A stretch of 64,000 nucleotides of DNA. It comes from Mixta tenebrionis. GTDB taxonomy: Bacteria; Pseudomonadota; Gammaproteobacteria; Enterobacterales; Enterobacteriaceae. Of the stretch, positions 30,170-40,267 are shown one piece after another (within the stretch, counting starts at the first letter, position 1; the number at the start of each line of letters is the position of its first letter). The stretch covers positions 124,001 through 188,000 of the forward strand of contig NZ_VHQI01000007.1 in NCBI RefSeq assembly GCF_006517625.1, in the 5' to 3' direction. The notes beneath the pieces were generated by a model. It ran no database searches. It was not told the DNA's origin and was given only the letters and a program-made list of their open reading frames with translations. The position numbers and the translations under genes are program-made.

Positions 30170-31369
30170 TTATCGCAGCCATTCCGGCAGATCGTGCAGC
30201 CCCATCGCCTGTTTTAACAGGCGCGGCTTAACGCCGGGCAAGGTATCAGCTAGCCGCAGTCCCAGGTCGCGCAGCAGTTTTTTAGCGGGATTGTTGCCAG
30301 CAAACAGCTCGCGAAACCCCTGCATGCCGGCCAGCATCACTGCGGCGCTCTGCTTGCGGCTGCGTTCGTAGCGACGCAGATAGAGGTGCTGACCAATATC
30401 TTTACCCTGCTGATGCAGGCGGCGGATCTCTCCAGCCAGTTCGGCGGCATCCATAAAGCCCAGGTTTACCCCCTGCCCGGCCAGCGGATGAATGGTATGC
30501 GCCGCATCGCCAACCAGCGCCAGCCGGTGAGCGGCAAACTGGCGGGCATAGCGCGCCGTCAGCGGAAAAGTCTGTCGTTCGCTTTCCAGCTCGCACAGAC
30601 CAAGACGCATATCAAAGGCAACCGAAAGCTGCTGATTAAACAACGCGGCGGGCATATCGCGCAGGCGGGCAGCCTCCTGCGGCGCTACTGACCAGACAAT
30701 AGAACAGAGATGCGGATCGCTGAGCGGCAGGAAAGCCAGGATCCCTTCACCGTGAAAAACCTGACGCGCTACCGCCTGATGCGGCTGCGCGGTGCGAATA
30801 TTCGCTACCAGCGCGTGGTGCTCATAATCCCAGAAGGTTAACGGAATATCCGCCTTGTTACGCAGCCAGGAGCGGGCGCCGTCTGCGCCGATCAGCAGGC
30901 GCGCGCTCATCATGCCGCCATCCTGCAGGGTAATAAAGGCTTCGTTATCGCCAAAGGCGACCTGCTGTAGCTCAGCGGGCGCCAGCAGGGTGATATCGCT
31001 CAGCTGCTGCGCGCGCTGCCACAGCGCCTGATGAATCACCTGATTTTCGATGATATAGCCTAAGTGGCTGACGCCCTGCGGTTCATCGAATTCAATGCGC
31101 CCAAAGCTGTCGCGATCCCACACTTCCATGCCGTGATAGCTGCTGGCGCGCAGCGCCAGAATCGACGGCCAGACCTCCAGGTGCTGCAGCAAACGCTCGC
31201 TGGCGGCGTTGATTGCGGAAACGCGCAGGCCGTGCGGCTGGCCGGGGTTAAAGGCTTCAGGGGCCGATTTTTCCAGCACCGCGATACGCAGCCCGCAGCC
31301 CTGCAATCCGCAGGCAACGGCCAGCCCTACCATACCGCCGCCAGCGATTACCACGTCATAAGTTTGCAT
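30170..31369 (-). CDS. ubiI: Ubiquinone biosynthesis C5-hydroxylase UbiI
   Basis: 399-residue FAD-dependent aromatic hydroxylase. Dinucleotide fold GGGMVGLAVA at the N-terminus, the DG motif GADGARSWLR, and the FAD-ribityl motif GDAAHTIHPLAGQGVNLG. It is the E. coli VisC/UbiI that introduces the C5 hydroxyl in aerobic ubiquinone synthesis. It lies 13 bp after ubiH in the ygfB-pepP-ubiH-ubiI operon. Confidence 0.96.
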   Translation of the reverse strand: MQTYDVVIAGGGMVGLAVACGLQGCGLRIAVLEKSAPEAFNPGQPHGLRVSAINAASERLLQHLEVWPSILALRASSYHGMEVWDRDSFGRIEFDEPQGVSHLGYIIENQVIHQALWQRAQQLSDITLLAPAELQQVAFGDNEAFITLQDGGMMSARLLIGADGARSWLRNKADIPLTFWDYEHHALVANIRTAQPHQAVARQVFHGEGILAFLPLSDPHLCSIVWSVAPQEAARLRDMPAALFNQQLSVAFDMRLGLCELESERQTFPLTARYARQFAAHRLALVGDAAHTIHPLAGQGVNLGFMDAAELAGEIRRLHQQGKDIGQHLYLRRYERSRKQSAAVMLAGMQGFRELFAGNNPAKKLLRDLGLRLADTLPGVKPRLLKQAMGLHDLPEWLR

Positions 31370-31382
31370 TGAAATCCTCTTT

Positions 31383-32561
31383 TCAGCGCGCTACCCAGCC
31401 AAGCGTTCGCTCCGCCAGGCGGTTGCGCAGCCAGGGTAAATTGTCCATTGTCATCAGGCCAAGATTGCGTCCAACCACCAGCGGCAGATAGCGATTAGCG
31501 AAAATCCGCACCAGCCCATCGGTAATACCGACGGTGGCGTTGCGATCCGGCATTCGCCGTTGGTTATAGCGTTGCAGCACGGCGAAACTGCCGGGATCCT
31601 GCTGCTGACGCCAGGCGGATGCCAGGGTTTCAGCCAGCGACATCACATCACGCATACCGAGATTAAACCCCTGTCCGGCGATGGGATGCAGCGTCTGCGC
31701 CGCGTTGCCCACCAGCGCCAGCCGGTGCGCTACGGTTTGTTCAGCCGTTTGCAGCATCAGGGGATAGCTGTGACGCTGCCCCACCTGGGTAAAGCGTCCC
31801 AGACGCCAGCCGAACGCCTGCTGTAGCGCGGCTAAAAACTCCGCGTCGCTCCAGGCGTCAATACGCGCTTTTTCCTGCGGCGGATGACACCAGACCAGCG
31901 AACTGCGGCCGTTTGACATCGGCAGCAGCGCCAGCGGGCCGTGCGGGGTAAAGCGTTCGAACGCCCGTCCCTGATGCGCGATCTGCGTGGTGACGTTGGC
32001 GATAACCGCCATCTGTTGATAATCCTCGCTGCGCCACTGGATACCGCACGCCGCGGCGCTGCGCGAACGTGAGCCGTCCGCCGCTACCAGCAGCTGCCCC
32101 TCCAGCCGTTCGCCGCTGCCCAGGGTCACGCTTACGCCATCCGGGCGCCGTTCCACCAGGCTGACGCTTTCAGGGCAGCGCAGGGACACGCCCGGCGCCT
32201 GACGCAGCAGCTGATAAAGACGATTGCCCACTTCATGCAGCTCAACCACATTGCCCAGCGCGCTGACGCCATAGTCGGCGGCATCAATATTAACGAAGCC
32301 GGCATGGCCGCGATCGCTGACATGTACGTGGGTAATCGGCGTAGCGCACTGCGCCAGCGCAGGCCACAGGTTTATTGCCGCCAGCTGCCGGCAGGTGCCT
32401 TCCGCCAGCGCGATCGCCCGCCCGTCATAGCCGGGATGCGCCCGATCGCCCGGCGCCACCGCCTCGATAACCGTGACCGGCAAGGCTCCCTGAGTCAGAT
32501 GTGAAATCGCCAGCGCCAGGGTTGCGCCAGCCATGCCGCCGCCGGCAACGATCACGCTCAT
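31383..32561 (-). CDS. ubiH: 2-octaprenyl-6-methoxyphenol hydroxylase UbiH
   Basis: 392-residue FAD monooxygenase acting at C1 of the ubiquinone ring. VAGGGMAGATLALAIS near the N-terminus, AADGSRSRSAA in the middle, and GNAAQTLHPIAGQGFNLG, where Asn replaces the usual Asp as in E. coli UbiH. Start codon overlaps the pepP stop by 4 bp, so translational coupling is likely. Confidence 0.96.
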   Translation of the reverse strand: MSVIVAGGGMAGATLALAISHLTQGALPVTVIEAVAPGDRAHPGYDGRAIALAEGTCRQLAAINLWPALAQCATPITHVHVSDRGHAGFVNIDAADYGVSALGNVVELHEVGNRLYQLLRQAPGVSLRCPESVSLVERRPDGVSVTLGSGERLEGQLLVAADGSRSRSAAACGIQWRSEDYQQMAVIANVTTQIAHQGRAFERFTPHGPLALLPMSNGRSSLVWCHPPQEKARIDAWSDAEFLAALQQAFGWRLGRFTQVGQRHSYPLMLQTAEQTVAHRLALVGNAAQTLHPIAGQGFNLGMRDVMSLAETLASAWRQQQDPGSFAVLQRYNQRRMPDRNATVGITDGLVRIFANRYLPLVVGRNLGLMTMDNLPWLRNRLAERTLGWVAR

Positions 32562-33880
32562 GCCTGATGCGCTGCCGCCATCAGCGCTTCGATCGCGTCG
32601 GCATCTTTTACCACGCTATCGGTAAGGTTTTCGTTGCCCTGCTCGGTGATCAGAATGTCATCTTCGATACGAATGCCGATGCCGCGATATTCCGCCGGCA
32701 CCTCAGCATCCGGCGCGATATAAAGGCCTGGTTCAACGGTCAACGCCATGCCAGGTTCGAGAATGCGGCCCCGATCCGGCGTACCGTAGTGTCCGACGTC
32801 ATGCACGTCCAGCCCCAGCCAGTGGCTCAGGCCATGCATATAAAACTGCCGGTGCGCGTTCTCCGCGATTAACAGCTCTACGTCGCCCTGCAGAACGCCC
32901 AGCTCAACCAGGCCGGTGACCATAATCCGTACCACCTCTTCATTAACGTCGCGAATACTGGTGCCGGGGCGAAACAGCTCCAGCGCCTTGTACAGCGAAG
33001 CCAGCACAATGTCGTAAATCGCACGCTGCGGCGCGGTAAATTTACCGTTTACCGGGAAAGTACGGGTGATATCGCCCGCATAGCCGTCCAGTTCGCAGCC
33101 TGCGTCAATCAGCACCAGCTCGCCGTCGCGCAGCTCGCTTTCATTTTCGGTGTAGTGAAGAATGCAGCCGTTTTCGCCGCCGCCGACGATAGTGTTATAG
33201 GAGGGATGGCGCGCGCCGTGACGGGTAAATTCATGATGAATCTCTCCGGCCAGCTGATATTCAAACATGCCGGGGCGGCAGACCTGCATAGCGCGCGTAT
33301 GCGCCATAGCGCTGATTTTTCCGGCGCGACGCAGAATCTCCTGCTCCTCTGCGCTCTTAAACAGCCGCATTTCATGCACCCAGGGGCGCCAGTCGGTAAG
33401 CGTATCCGGCGCCTGCAGGTTTTGCCGGAAGCCGCGACGCAGCTTATCCAGCGCGCTGAACAGGATACGATCGGCAAAATCATATTCGCCCTGCGCATGG
33501 TAAACCACCGCCAGACCGTTCAGCAGCTGATGCAGCTGCTCGTCGAGCGCATCCCACGGCAGCGCCCGATCGACGCCCAGCTTTTCCGGCGCCGCTTCCT
33601 GTCCAAGACGCCGGCCGAACCAGGTTTCCGCCTGTTTATCGCGCACGCGGTTAAACAGCACGCTGTGGTTATGCGTTTCATCGCTTTTTATCAGGATCAG
33701 CAGCGCTTCCGGCTCGTTGAAGCCGGTGAAGTACCAGAAATCACTGTTCTGGCGGAAGGGATATTCCGTATCCGCGCTGCGCGTCACCTCCGGCGCGGCG
33801 AAAATCAACGCCGCGCTGCCTGAGGCCATACGCGCCAGCAGCGCCTGGCGGCGCTGCAAAAAAGTATCCAGCGTTATCAT
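32558..33880 (-). CDS. pepP: Xaa-Pro aminopeptidase P
   Basis: 440 residues, M24 metallopeptidase. N-terminal creatinase-like domain (PEVTRSADTEYPFRQNSDFWYFTGFNEPEA) and the pita-bread domain with the dimetal ligands DAGCELDGYAGDITRTFP (Asp, Asp), GLSHWLGLDVHDVG (His), VEPGLYI (Glu) and RIEDDILIT (Glu). It removes residues preceding N-terminal proline. Second gene after ygfB. Confidence 0.96.
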   Translation of the reverse strand: MITLDTFLQRRQALLARMASGSAALIFAAPEVTRSADTEYPFRQNSDFWYFTGFNEPEALLILIKSDETHNHSVLFNRVRDKQAETWFGRRLGQEAAPEKLGVDRALPWDALDEQLHQLLNGLAVVYHAQGEYDFADRILFSALDKLRRGFRQNLQAPDTLTDWRPWVHEMRLFKSAEEQEILRRAGKISAMAHTRAMQVCRPGMFEYQLAGEIHHEFTRHGARHPSYNTIVGGGENGCILHYTENESELRDGELVLIDAGCELDGYAGDITRTFPVNGKFTAPQRAIYDIVLASLYKALELFRPGTSIRDVNEEVVRIMVTGLVELGVLQGDVELLIAENAHRQFYMHGLSHWLGLDVHDVGHYGTPDRGRILEPGMALTVEPGLYIAPDAEVPAEYRGIGIRIEDDILITEQGNENLTDSVVKDADAIEALMAAAHQA

Positions 33881-33928
33881 TCGTATCTTCTCCCTGAGTG
33901 AGGCCGTTACGCGGCGCCAGCAAAACGA

Positions 33929-34510
33929 TCAGTGCAGCGTCGGCTTTTTCACTTCCGGCGCGGTGGGCATCACCGGCGGGTTGAATGTTTCGTAGCACAG
34001 CAGCGCGGCAACGCGAACATATTCCACCACCTCCTCCAGCGACTGCTCCAGCTCATCCCGATCGTCCTCTTTATCATAGCCAAGCTGGGCGATGGTGCGC
34101 AGGTCGTCGATCGCTTCGCCCGCCTCGCCTTTCACCTTATCGAGCTTCGGCTGCGTTACGCCCAGCCCCAGCAGGAAATGGTTCACCCAGCCGGCCAGCG
34201 CATCGGCACGATCAAAAACGCTGCTTTCATCCTCGTCAGGCAGCAGCAGCTGGAACAGAAAGCCCTCCTCCTCCAGCGTATCCTGGATATGCGCGTGCAG
34301 CGCCTGCAGCGGCTGCGCCAGCGACTGAGAAAAAGCCAGCCCCTCGTTGGTTAAATCATGCACCAGCGTTTTCCAGCTGTGATCTTTATTGCCACCGCAG
34401 ACAATGCCGCTGATCAGGCCGTGCATTTCAGCCGGTGTCATTCCTACGCCCTGCTGGTTCAGAGCGGATGCCAGCGCCTGATAGCCCGGCCGTGTGTTAT
34501 CTGTAGACAT
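33929..34510 (-). CDS. ygfB: YgfB, UPF0149/YecA-like protein
   Basis: 193 residues. The UPF0149 signature is present: [51 protein letters not shown] and a C-terminal EVKKPTLH like E. coli YgfB. Molecular role in enterobacteria is not established. First gene of the ubi operon, divergent from zapA. Start set at Met 34510 by family length; a Met two codons upstream is equally possible. Confidence 0.93.
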   Translation of the reverse strand: MSTDNTRPGYQALASALNQQGVGMTPAEMHGLISGIVCGGNKDHSWKTLVHDLTNEGLAFSQSLAQPLQALHAHIQDTLEEEGFLFQLLLPDEDESSVFDRADALAGWVNHFLLGLGVTQPKLDKVKGEAGEAIDDLRTIAQLGYDKEDDRDELEQSLEEVVEYVRVAALLCYETFNPPVMPTAPEVKKPTLH

Positions 34511-34679
34511 ACGCATTCATCATCGTTGGCGGATTAAGTTCGTGTTATGCTACCACCAGGTGCCTTGAGGTTTCCAGAAAGGGCTTGTTTCTTCACACAA
34601 GGGTAGATATAGTGGCGCCCCTTCTGAGCCGGAGCAGGTTCAGAGCGATGCGGGCGCAGTAATCAGTCAGGAAGGTGGC

Positions 34680-35009
34680 ATGTCTGCACAACCGGTAGAT
34701 ATTCAGATTTTTGGACGTTCACTGCGCGTGAATTGTCCACCTGAACAGCAAGATGCTCTGAACGCAGCTGCAGAAGATCTTAATCAGCGGTTGCAAGATC
34801 TGAAAGTTCGCACTAGAGTCACAAATACAGAGCAGCTGGTGTTTATCGCTGCGTTGAATATTTGTCATGAGCTGGCGCAGGAAAAGGTGAAAACCCGCGA
34901 CTACGCTGCTAACATGGAACAACGCATTCGTATGCTGCAGCAGACTATTGAGCAAGCGCTGCTTGAACAAGGTCGCATAACTGAGCGCCAGGGCGCAAAG
35001 TTCGAATAA
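34680..35009 (+). CDS. zapA: Cell division protein ZapA
   Basis: 109 residues, same length as E. coli ZapA. N-terminal globular FtsZ-binding domain ([16 protein letters not shown]) and a C-terminal coiled coil (about 70-105, rich in Q/E/L). It crosslinks FtsZ filaments at the division ring. Followed by 6S RNA and fau, the conserved order. Confidence 0.96.
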   Translation: MSAQPVDIQIFGRSLRVNCPPEQQDALNAAAEDLNQRLQDLKVRTRVTNTEQLVFIAALNICHELAQEKVKTRDYAANMEQRIRMLQQTIEQALLEQGRITERQGAKFE

Positions 35010-35055
35010 AGCTTTACGGCCTGCTGTGATACAGATACAGTGGCGGTGAAGTACA

Positions 35056-35240
35056 ATTTCTCTGAGATGTTTGCAAGTGGGCCAGTCCCCTGAGCCGATA
35101 TTTCAAAACCACAGAATGTGGCGCTCCGCAACCTGTGAGCATGCCCGGCCCGTCCGGGAAGCCTGATGGTTACGACGACACATTCACCTTGAACCAAGGG
35201 TTCAAGGGTTACAGCCTACGGCGGCATCTCGGAGATTCCT
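35056..35240 (+). ncRNA. ssrS: 6S RNA
   Basis: About 185 nt, nearly identical to E. coli 6S RNA: 5' ATTTCTCTGAGATGTTTGCA, the GGGCCAGTCCCCTGAGCCGA segment, the AACCAAGGGTTCAAGGGTT block and the closing GGCATCTCGGAGATTCCTT that pairs with the 5' end. It mimics an open promoter, binds sigma70-RNA polymerase and templates pRNA synthesis in stationary phase. It lies between zapA and fau, with which it is co-transcribed in E. coli. Ends are placed by homology and may be off by 1-3 nt. Confidence 0.95.
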
Positions 35241-35354
35241 TTCTTTATCCTTAAGTTAATATCTGTTTTCTCATTGCCGGCCCGTTCGGCGTCTTGAAAA
35301 CCCTCGCCCCTGGTGTGTTATAGTCGCACCATATCCGCAGGCGCAGGAACCCCC

Positions 35355-35948
35355 ATGGCTTTATCTCAGATCGACCGTCAGGAAATTCGTACCCACGTGC
35401 GCCGTCTACGACGCGGTTTGAGCGCTGCTCAGCAAACGCTGGCGGCAGACAGCATTGCCGAACACGCGTTGCATATTGAGCCGGTAGATCGGGCGCAGCA
35501 TATTGCGCTGTTTCTCTCCGTTGACGGCGAGCTCAATACCCGCCCGCTGATTGCCCGGCTCTGGCAGCAGCAAAAACAGGTCTATCTGCCCGTTCTGCAC
35601 CCCTTCTCGCCAGGCAACCTAATCTTTGTTCGCTACACGCCGGAAACCATTCTGGCGCCGAACAGAGTACGCATCCCGGAACCGCCGCTGGACGTCAGAC
35701 ACATTATTCCGCTCGACGGGCTGGACGTGATGTTCGTTCCGCTGGTGGCGTTCGATCGCCAGGGGCAGCGGCTCGGCATGGGCGGCGGCTTTTACGATCG
35801 CACCCTGCAAAACTGGCGGCAGCACCGCTTCTTACCGATCGGGCTGGCGCATGACTGCCAGCGGGTAGAAAAGCTGCCGGCAGCCGACTGGGATATTCCG
35901 CTGCCGGCTATCCTGACGCCTTCGCACTTCTGGCAGTGGGAAATGTAA
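35355..35948 (+). CDS. fau: 5-formyltetrahydrofolate cyclo-ligase
   Basis: 197 residues. Converts 5-formyl-THF to 5,10-methenyl-THF. It has the N-terminal basic RRLRRGLS, nucleotide-binding GMGGGFYDRTL and PIGLAHDCQ motifs, and the PLVAFDRQGQRLG stretch of the family. AGGA 8 nt upstream supports ATG35355 over an ATG at 35313 in the leader. Downstream of ssrS as in E. coli ygfA. Confidence 0.94.
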   Translation: MALSQIDRQEIRTHVRRLRRGLSAAQQTLAADSIAEHALHIEPVDRAQHIALFLSVDGELNTRPLIARLWQQQKQVYLPVLHPFSPGNLIFVRYTPETILAPNRVRIPEPPLDVRHIIPLDGLDVMFVPLVAFDRQGQRLGMGGGFYDRTLQNWRQHRFLPIGLAHDCQRVEKLPAADWDIPLPAILTPSHFWQWEM

Positions 35949-35950
35949 AA

Positions 35951-35974
35951 CGCCGCCCCGCAGACGGGACGGCG
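35951..35974 (-). terminator. serA/fau intergenic hairpin
   Basis: CGCCGCCCCG / CGGGACGGCG stem with a CAGA loop; a short TTTT follows on the minus strand, so it best serves serA. Confidence 0.6.
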
Positions 35975-36000
35975 TGCCGGCTCACGCTGTTTTCCGTTAA

Positions 36001-37239
36001 TCAGTAGAGCAAACGCGCCCGAATCGTGCCCGGAATCGCTTTCATCAACGTCAGCGCCCGGTGCGCCACATCTTTCTCCGCATCAATATCGATCACCACA
36101 TAGCCCATAACCGGCGTGGTTTGCAGATACTGTGCGGCAATGTTGATGCCCTGCTCGGCAAAAATCAGGTTAATCGCCGTCAGCACGCCGGGACGGTTTT
36201 CATGGATGTGCAGCAGGCGGCTTACCTGTTCGCCATGCATCGGCAGCGACACTTCCGGGAAGTTGACCGCCGACAGCGTGGAACCGTTATCGGAATACTT
36301 CGCCAGTTTTCCCGCCACCTCGATACCGATATTCTCCTGCGCTTCCTGCGTCGAACCGCCGATATGCGGCGTCAGCAGCACGTTATCAAACTCGCAGAGC
36401 GGAGAAGTAAAGGGATCGCTGTTGGTTGCAGGCTCTTCCGGGAAGACGTCGATCGCCGCGCCGGCAAGGTGTTTGCTGCCCAGCGCCTGGCAGAGCGCCG
36501 GAATATCCACCACGGTGCCGCGCGAGGCGTTAATCAGCAGCGAGCCGGGCTTCATCAGCGCCAGCTGTTCGGCGCCCATCATATTCTGCGTGGCGGGGGT
36601 TTCCGGCACGTGCAGGCTAACCACGTCGCTCATGTTCAGCAGATCGGAGAGATGCGCCACCTGCGTCGCGTTGCCCAGCGGCAGCTTGTTTTCAATATCG
36701 TAGAAGAAAACGTGCATCCCCAGGCTTTCCGCCAGCACGCCCAGCTGCATGCCGATATGGCCATAGCCGATAATGCCCAGCCGTTTGCCGCGCGCTTCAT
36801 AGCTGCCCGCCGCCTGTTTATTCCAGACGCCGCGATGCGCTTTGGCGTTCGCTTCCGGCACGCCGCGCATCAGCAGCAGCAGCTCGCCGATCACCAGCTC
36901 CGCCACCGAGCGGGTATTGGAAAAAGGAGCGTTAAACACCGGCACGCCGCGTTTGGCCGCCGCGTCGAGATCCACCTGATTAGTGCCGATGCAGAAGCAG
37001 CCTACCGCCGCCAGCTTCTCTGCCGCGGCAAAAATTTCTTCGGTCAGCTGAGTACGGGATCGAATACCGATAAAATGCGCATCGCGCACCGCCTCTTTCA
37101 GCGCATCGCTGTCAAGCGCGCCTTTATGATATTCAATATTGCTGTAGCCTGCCGCGCGCAGGTTATCCAGCGCGCTCTGGTGGACGCCTTCCACCAGCAG
37201 AAACTTAATCTTGTCTTTCTCCAGTGATACTTTTGCCAT
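36001..37239 (-). CDS. serA: D-3-phosphoglycerate dehydrogenase
   Basis: 412 residues. First step of serine synthesis. NAD-binding GIIGYGHIGMQLG, catalytic Arg and Glu in NASRGTVVD and the DVFPEEPA region, catalytic His in LTPHIGGSTQEAQ. The C-terminal ACT domain (about 340-412, NRPGVLTAINLIFAEQGINI) gives serine feedback inhibition. Confidence 0.97.
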   Translation of the reverse strand: MAKVSLEKDKIKFLLVEGVHQSALDNLRAAGYSNIEYHKGALDSDALKEAVRDAHFIGIRSRTQLTEEIFAAAEKLAAVGCFCIGTNQVDLDAAAKRGVPVFNAPFSNTRSVAELVIGELLLLMRGVPEANAKAHRGVWNKQAAGSYEARGKRLGIIGYGHIGMQLGVLAESLGMHVFFYDIENKLPLGNATQVAHLSDLLNMSDVVSLHVPETPATQNMMGAEQLALMKPGSLLINASRGTVVDIPALCQALGSKHLAGAAIDVFPEEPATNSDPFTSPLCEFDNVLLTPHIGGSTQEAQENIGIEVAGKLAKYSDNGSTLSAVNFPEVSLPMHGEQVSRLLHIHENRPGVLTAINLIFAEQGINIAAQYLQTTPVMGYVVIDIDAEKDVAHRALTLMKAIPGTIRARLLY

Positions 37240-37495
37240 TTCCCGACCCTATTTTGCGGACTTCAGATGGGGCTGTAATAAGCCAGCCTTCTGTCAAAAT
37301 AACAAAATCTACGCGGGCGGCAATACAACCGATTGCCTGCGCATCAGCATGGCTGTATGGCGAGCGGGACGGATACAACAGATTATGGCGCGAATATAAA
37401 AGCAGGCAGTATGATAGCGCGACAGGGAATAATTATGTGACATAAGTCACTAAATTGTCGTCTGCGGAGAAAAGATGATTTTCACTGAGAAATAA

Positions 37496-37516
37496 CTGGC
37501 GCGTCCGGCGCGCCAG
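37496..37516 (-). terminator. rpiA terminator
   Basis: CTGGCGCG / CGCGCCAG stem with a 5-nt loop, followed on the minus strand by TTATTTCTC. Confidence 0.7.
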
Positions 37517-37521
37517 AAAGA

Positions 37522-38181
37522 TCACCGGGTGATGGTTTTAACGCCGTCCGCGCCGCCGATCAGCGCCACATCGGCGCCGCGCGCGGCAAACAGGCCAACG
37601 GTTACCACGCCGGGCAGCGCGTTGATGGCGCGCTCCAGTTCGCTGGGGTTAACGATGCTGAGATTATGCACGTCGAGAATAATGTTGCCGTTATCGGTAA
37701 CGACGTTTTGCCGATACTCCGGCAGACCGCCCAGCTTCACCAGCTCGCGCGCTACGTAAGAGCGCGCCATCGGGATCACCTCAACCGGCAACGGGAAACG
37801 GCCCAGCACATCCACCTGCTTGGAAGCGTCGGCGATACAGATAAACTTATCCGCCACCGCCGCGACGATTTTTTCGCGCGTCAGCGCCGCGCCGCCGCCC
37901 TTAATCATCTGCATCTGCGGATTGATTTCATCCGCGCCGTCAACGTAGATCGCCAGCGAATCCACTTCATTGAGATCGAAGACATGAATGCCCAGGCTCT
38001 TTAACTTCTGCGTGGAAGCTTCCGAGCTGGAAACCGCGCCCTCAATCTGATGTTTGATGGAGCCGAGCGCATCAATAAAGTGGGCGGCGGTGGAGCCCGT
38101 ACCCACGCCGACAATGGTTCCCGGCTTGACATAGTCCAGCGCGGCCCAGCCTACTGCTTTTTTCAGTTCATCCTGCGTCAT
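37522..38181 (-). CDS. rpiA: Ribose-5-phosphate isomerase A
   Basis: 219 residues as in E. coli. It interconverts ribose-5-phosphate and ribulose-5-phosphate. [12 protein letters not shown] phosphate loop, DGADEINP with the catalytic Asp, [12 protein letters not shown] with the catalytic Lys and Glu. Start at ATG38181 (MTQDELKK) by homology; the open frame runs 17 codons further. Divergent from argP. Confidence 0.96.
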   Translation of the reverse strand: MTQDELKKAVGWAALDYVKPGTIVGVGTGSTAAHFIDALGSIKHQIEGAVSSSEASTQKLKSLGIHVFDLNEVDSLAIYVDGADEINPQMQMIKGGGAALTREKIVAAVADKFICIADASKQVDVLGRFPLPVEVIPMARSYVARELVKLGGLPEYRQNVVTDNGNIILDVHNLSIVNPSELERAINALPGVVTVGLFAARGADVALIGGADGVKTITR

Positions 38182-38371
38182 GGTATGTTTAAAACCTGTG
38201 CTAGTAGTGTGCGCGTAGTATAAAACAAGCACCGGAGAAAGTGCGCATTCGCTACGTGACGATTAATGGCTTTGCAAAGCGCCCCACAGATTAGCAAGCG
38301 CAACATCAGGGGCAAGGCGATGATTTTATGGCATAGTGCCCTGGGCATTCCTGGATGAGAGCAACATAACA

Positions 38372-39295
38372 ATGAAAAGACCCGATTATCGAACGCTTCA
38401 GGCCCTGGATGCTGTGATCCGCGAACGCGGCTTTGAGCGCGCGGCGCAAAAATTATGCATTACCCAGTCGGCGGTTTCACAACGCATCAAGCAGCTGGAA
38501 AATATGTTTGGTCAGCCGCTGCTGGTGCGCACCATACCGCCGCGTCCTACCGAACAGGGGCAAAAGCTGCTCGCCCTGCTGCATCAGGTCGAGCTGCTGG
38601 AAGATGAATGGCTCGGCGATGAAAACGGCGCCACCACGCCGCTTCTGCTGTCGCTGGCGGTGAACGCCGACAGTCTGGCGACCTGGCTGCTGCCCGCGCT
38701 GAAGGATGTGCTGGCCGATTCGCCAGTGCGCCTGAACCTGCAGGTAGAGGATGAGACCCGCACCCAGGAGCGCTTACGCCGGGGCGAAGTGGTAGGCGCG
38801 GTGAGTATTCAGCCGCAGCCGCTGCCCAGCTGTCTGGTGGATCGGCTTGGCGCGCTGGACTATCTGTTCGTCGGCTCGCGCGAGTTCGCCGCGCGCTACT
38901 TTCCCAACGGCGTCACCCGCTCCGCGCTGCTGAAGGCGCCTGCGGTGGCGTTCGATCACCTGGACGATATGCATCAGGCTTTTCTGCAGCAGAATTTCGA
39001 TCTCTCGCCGGGCAGCGTGCCCTGCCATATCGTTAACTCTTCCGAAGCCTTTGTGCAGCTGGCGCGACAGGGATCGACCTGTTGTATGATCCCGCACCTG
39101 CAGATTGAGAAGGAGCTTGCCAGCGGCGAGCTGATCGATCTGACGCCCGGCCTTTATCAGCGGCGTATGCTCTACTGGCACCGCTTTGCGCCGGAAAGCC
39201 GCCTGATGCGGCGCGTCACCGACGCGCTGCTGGCGCACGGTCATCGCGTGCTGCGTCAGGAAGAAGAAACTGCCCTGCTGAAAGCGCGCCGCTAA
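38372..39295 (+). CDS. argP: LysR-type regulator ArgP (IciA)
   Basis: 307 residues. N-terminal [41 protein letters not shown], then a two-lobed effector domain. It activates argO with arginine and is trapped there by lysine; in E. coli it also acts on other amino-acid genes. Start at ATG38372 (MKRPDYR) by homology. argO lies 1 kb downstream, across yggE, as in E. coli. Confidence 0.95.
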   Translation: MKRPDYRTLQALDAVIRERGFERAAQKLCITQSAVSQRIKQLENMFGQPLLVRTIPPRPTEQGQKLLALLHQVELLEDEWLGDENGATTPLLLSLAVNADSLATWLLPALKDVLADSPVRLNLQVEDETRTQERLRRGEVVGAVSIQPQPLPSCLVDRLGALDYLFVGSREFAARYFPNGVTRSALLKAPAVAFDHLDDMHQAFLQQNFDLSPGSVPCHIVNSSEAFVQLARQGSTCCMIPHLQIEKELASGELIDLTPGLYQRRMLYWHRFAPESRLMRRVTDALLAHGHRVLRQEEETALLKARR

Positions 39296-39298
39296 AAA

Positions 39299-39369
39299 AG
39301 GCGACTCGCGTCGCCTGAAACCGCAACCTAAGCCGCCGGACGCGGCAAGCTAAACTCCCCGCGTCCGGC
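39299..39369 (-). terminator. Two hairpins between argP and yggE
   Basis: AGGCGAC / GTCGCCT (39299-39316), followed on the minus strand by TTTTTAGCG, is a good terminator for yggE. A second longer stem, GCCGGACGCGG / CCGCGTCCGGC (39335-39369), lies between it and the yggE stop. Confidence 0.75.
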
Positions 39370-39376
39370 GACGTCT

Positions 39377-40099
39377 TTAGTTGCGCTGAAGTTCAAACAC
39401 CACATCCACCTGATCGTCGAAGTGAATGCTCTGCTGTTCATAGGTTTGCGCCGCAGAGGCCATCGGCGCGGCGTCTGCCGCCTTATACATACGCGCCATC
39501 GGCATCGGCTGATAGTTGGCGACGTGATAACGCACGCTGTAAACCGGCCCCAGCTTGGCGTTAAATCCCTGCGCCAGCGCCGTTGCCTGCTGGGTAGCGT
39601 TTTCAATCGCCGCCTGACGCGCCTTCGCCTTATAGCTGTCAGGATTGGCTACGCCCAGCTCAACGGAGCGGATTTCATTCAGGCCCGATTTCAGCGCGCC
39701 GTCCAGCAGATCGTTTAGCTTATCAAGCTGACGCAGAGTGACCTGCACCTGGCGCACCGCGCGGTATCCTTTCAGCACCGCCTTCCCTTCTTTGGTGTAG
39801 TCATATTCCGGCTGGGTACGCAGATTAGCCGCATCGATATCTTTTTTCTCAATCCCGTTTTTATTCAGAAAATCGAAATATTGCGCGACGCGCGTATCCG
39901 CCTGTTTTTTCGCTTCGGCGGCATCTTTCGACGAGACGTTGACTTCGATCGCCAGCGTGGCGATATCGGGCCGCGCGTCGACGCTGGCCTGACCGGAAGT
40001 GACGACATGCGGCCCGTTGGGCAGCTCATCAGCCTGCGCCATTAAAGGGGCCGAACCTAAACCCATCATTGCGGCCAGAGCCAGTGCTTTCAGTTTCAC
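39377..40099 (-). CDS. yggE: Periplasmic SIMPL-domain protein YggE
   Basis: 240 residues from a GTG start preceded by GGAGG. Signal peptide KLKALALAAMMGLGSAPLMAQA, then a SIMPL domain (VTSGQASVDARPDIATLAIEVNV ... YEQQSIHFDDQVDVVFEL). E. coli YggE is implicated in lowering oxidative stress; its activity is unknown. Located between argP and argO. Confidence 0.93.
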   Translation of the reverse strand: MKLKALALAAMMGLGSAPLMAQADELPNGPHVVTSGQASVDARPDIATLAIEVNVSSKDAAEAKKQADTRVAQYFDFLNKNGIEKKDIDAANLRTQPEYDYTKEGKAVLKGYRAVRQVQVTLRQLDKLNDLLDGALKSGLNEIRSVELGVANPDSYKAKARQAAIENATQQATALAQGFNAKLGPVYSVRYHVANYQPMPMARMYKAADAAPMASAAQTYEQQSIHFDDQVDVVFELQRN

Positions 40100-40267
40100 G
40101 GAGGGTCCTCCTTGGAGACAAAACAAATAAACGGGGCGCCGTTAAACCATTGCCCTGACAATATGTCAGCCTGACATAAGTTCGCGCCCGATGACATGCG
40201 TGTTGCTCTGAGTTTTTATTCTGGCAAAAGTTTCTTTTTTTGCCGCCCCGTTTACCTTCTGTTGCCG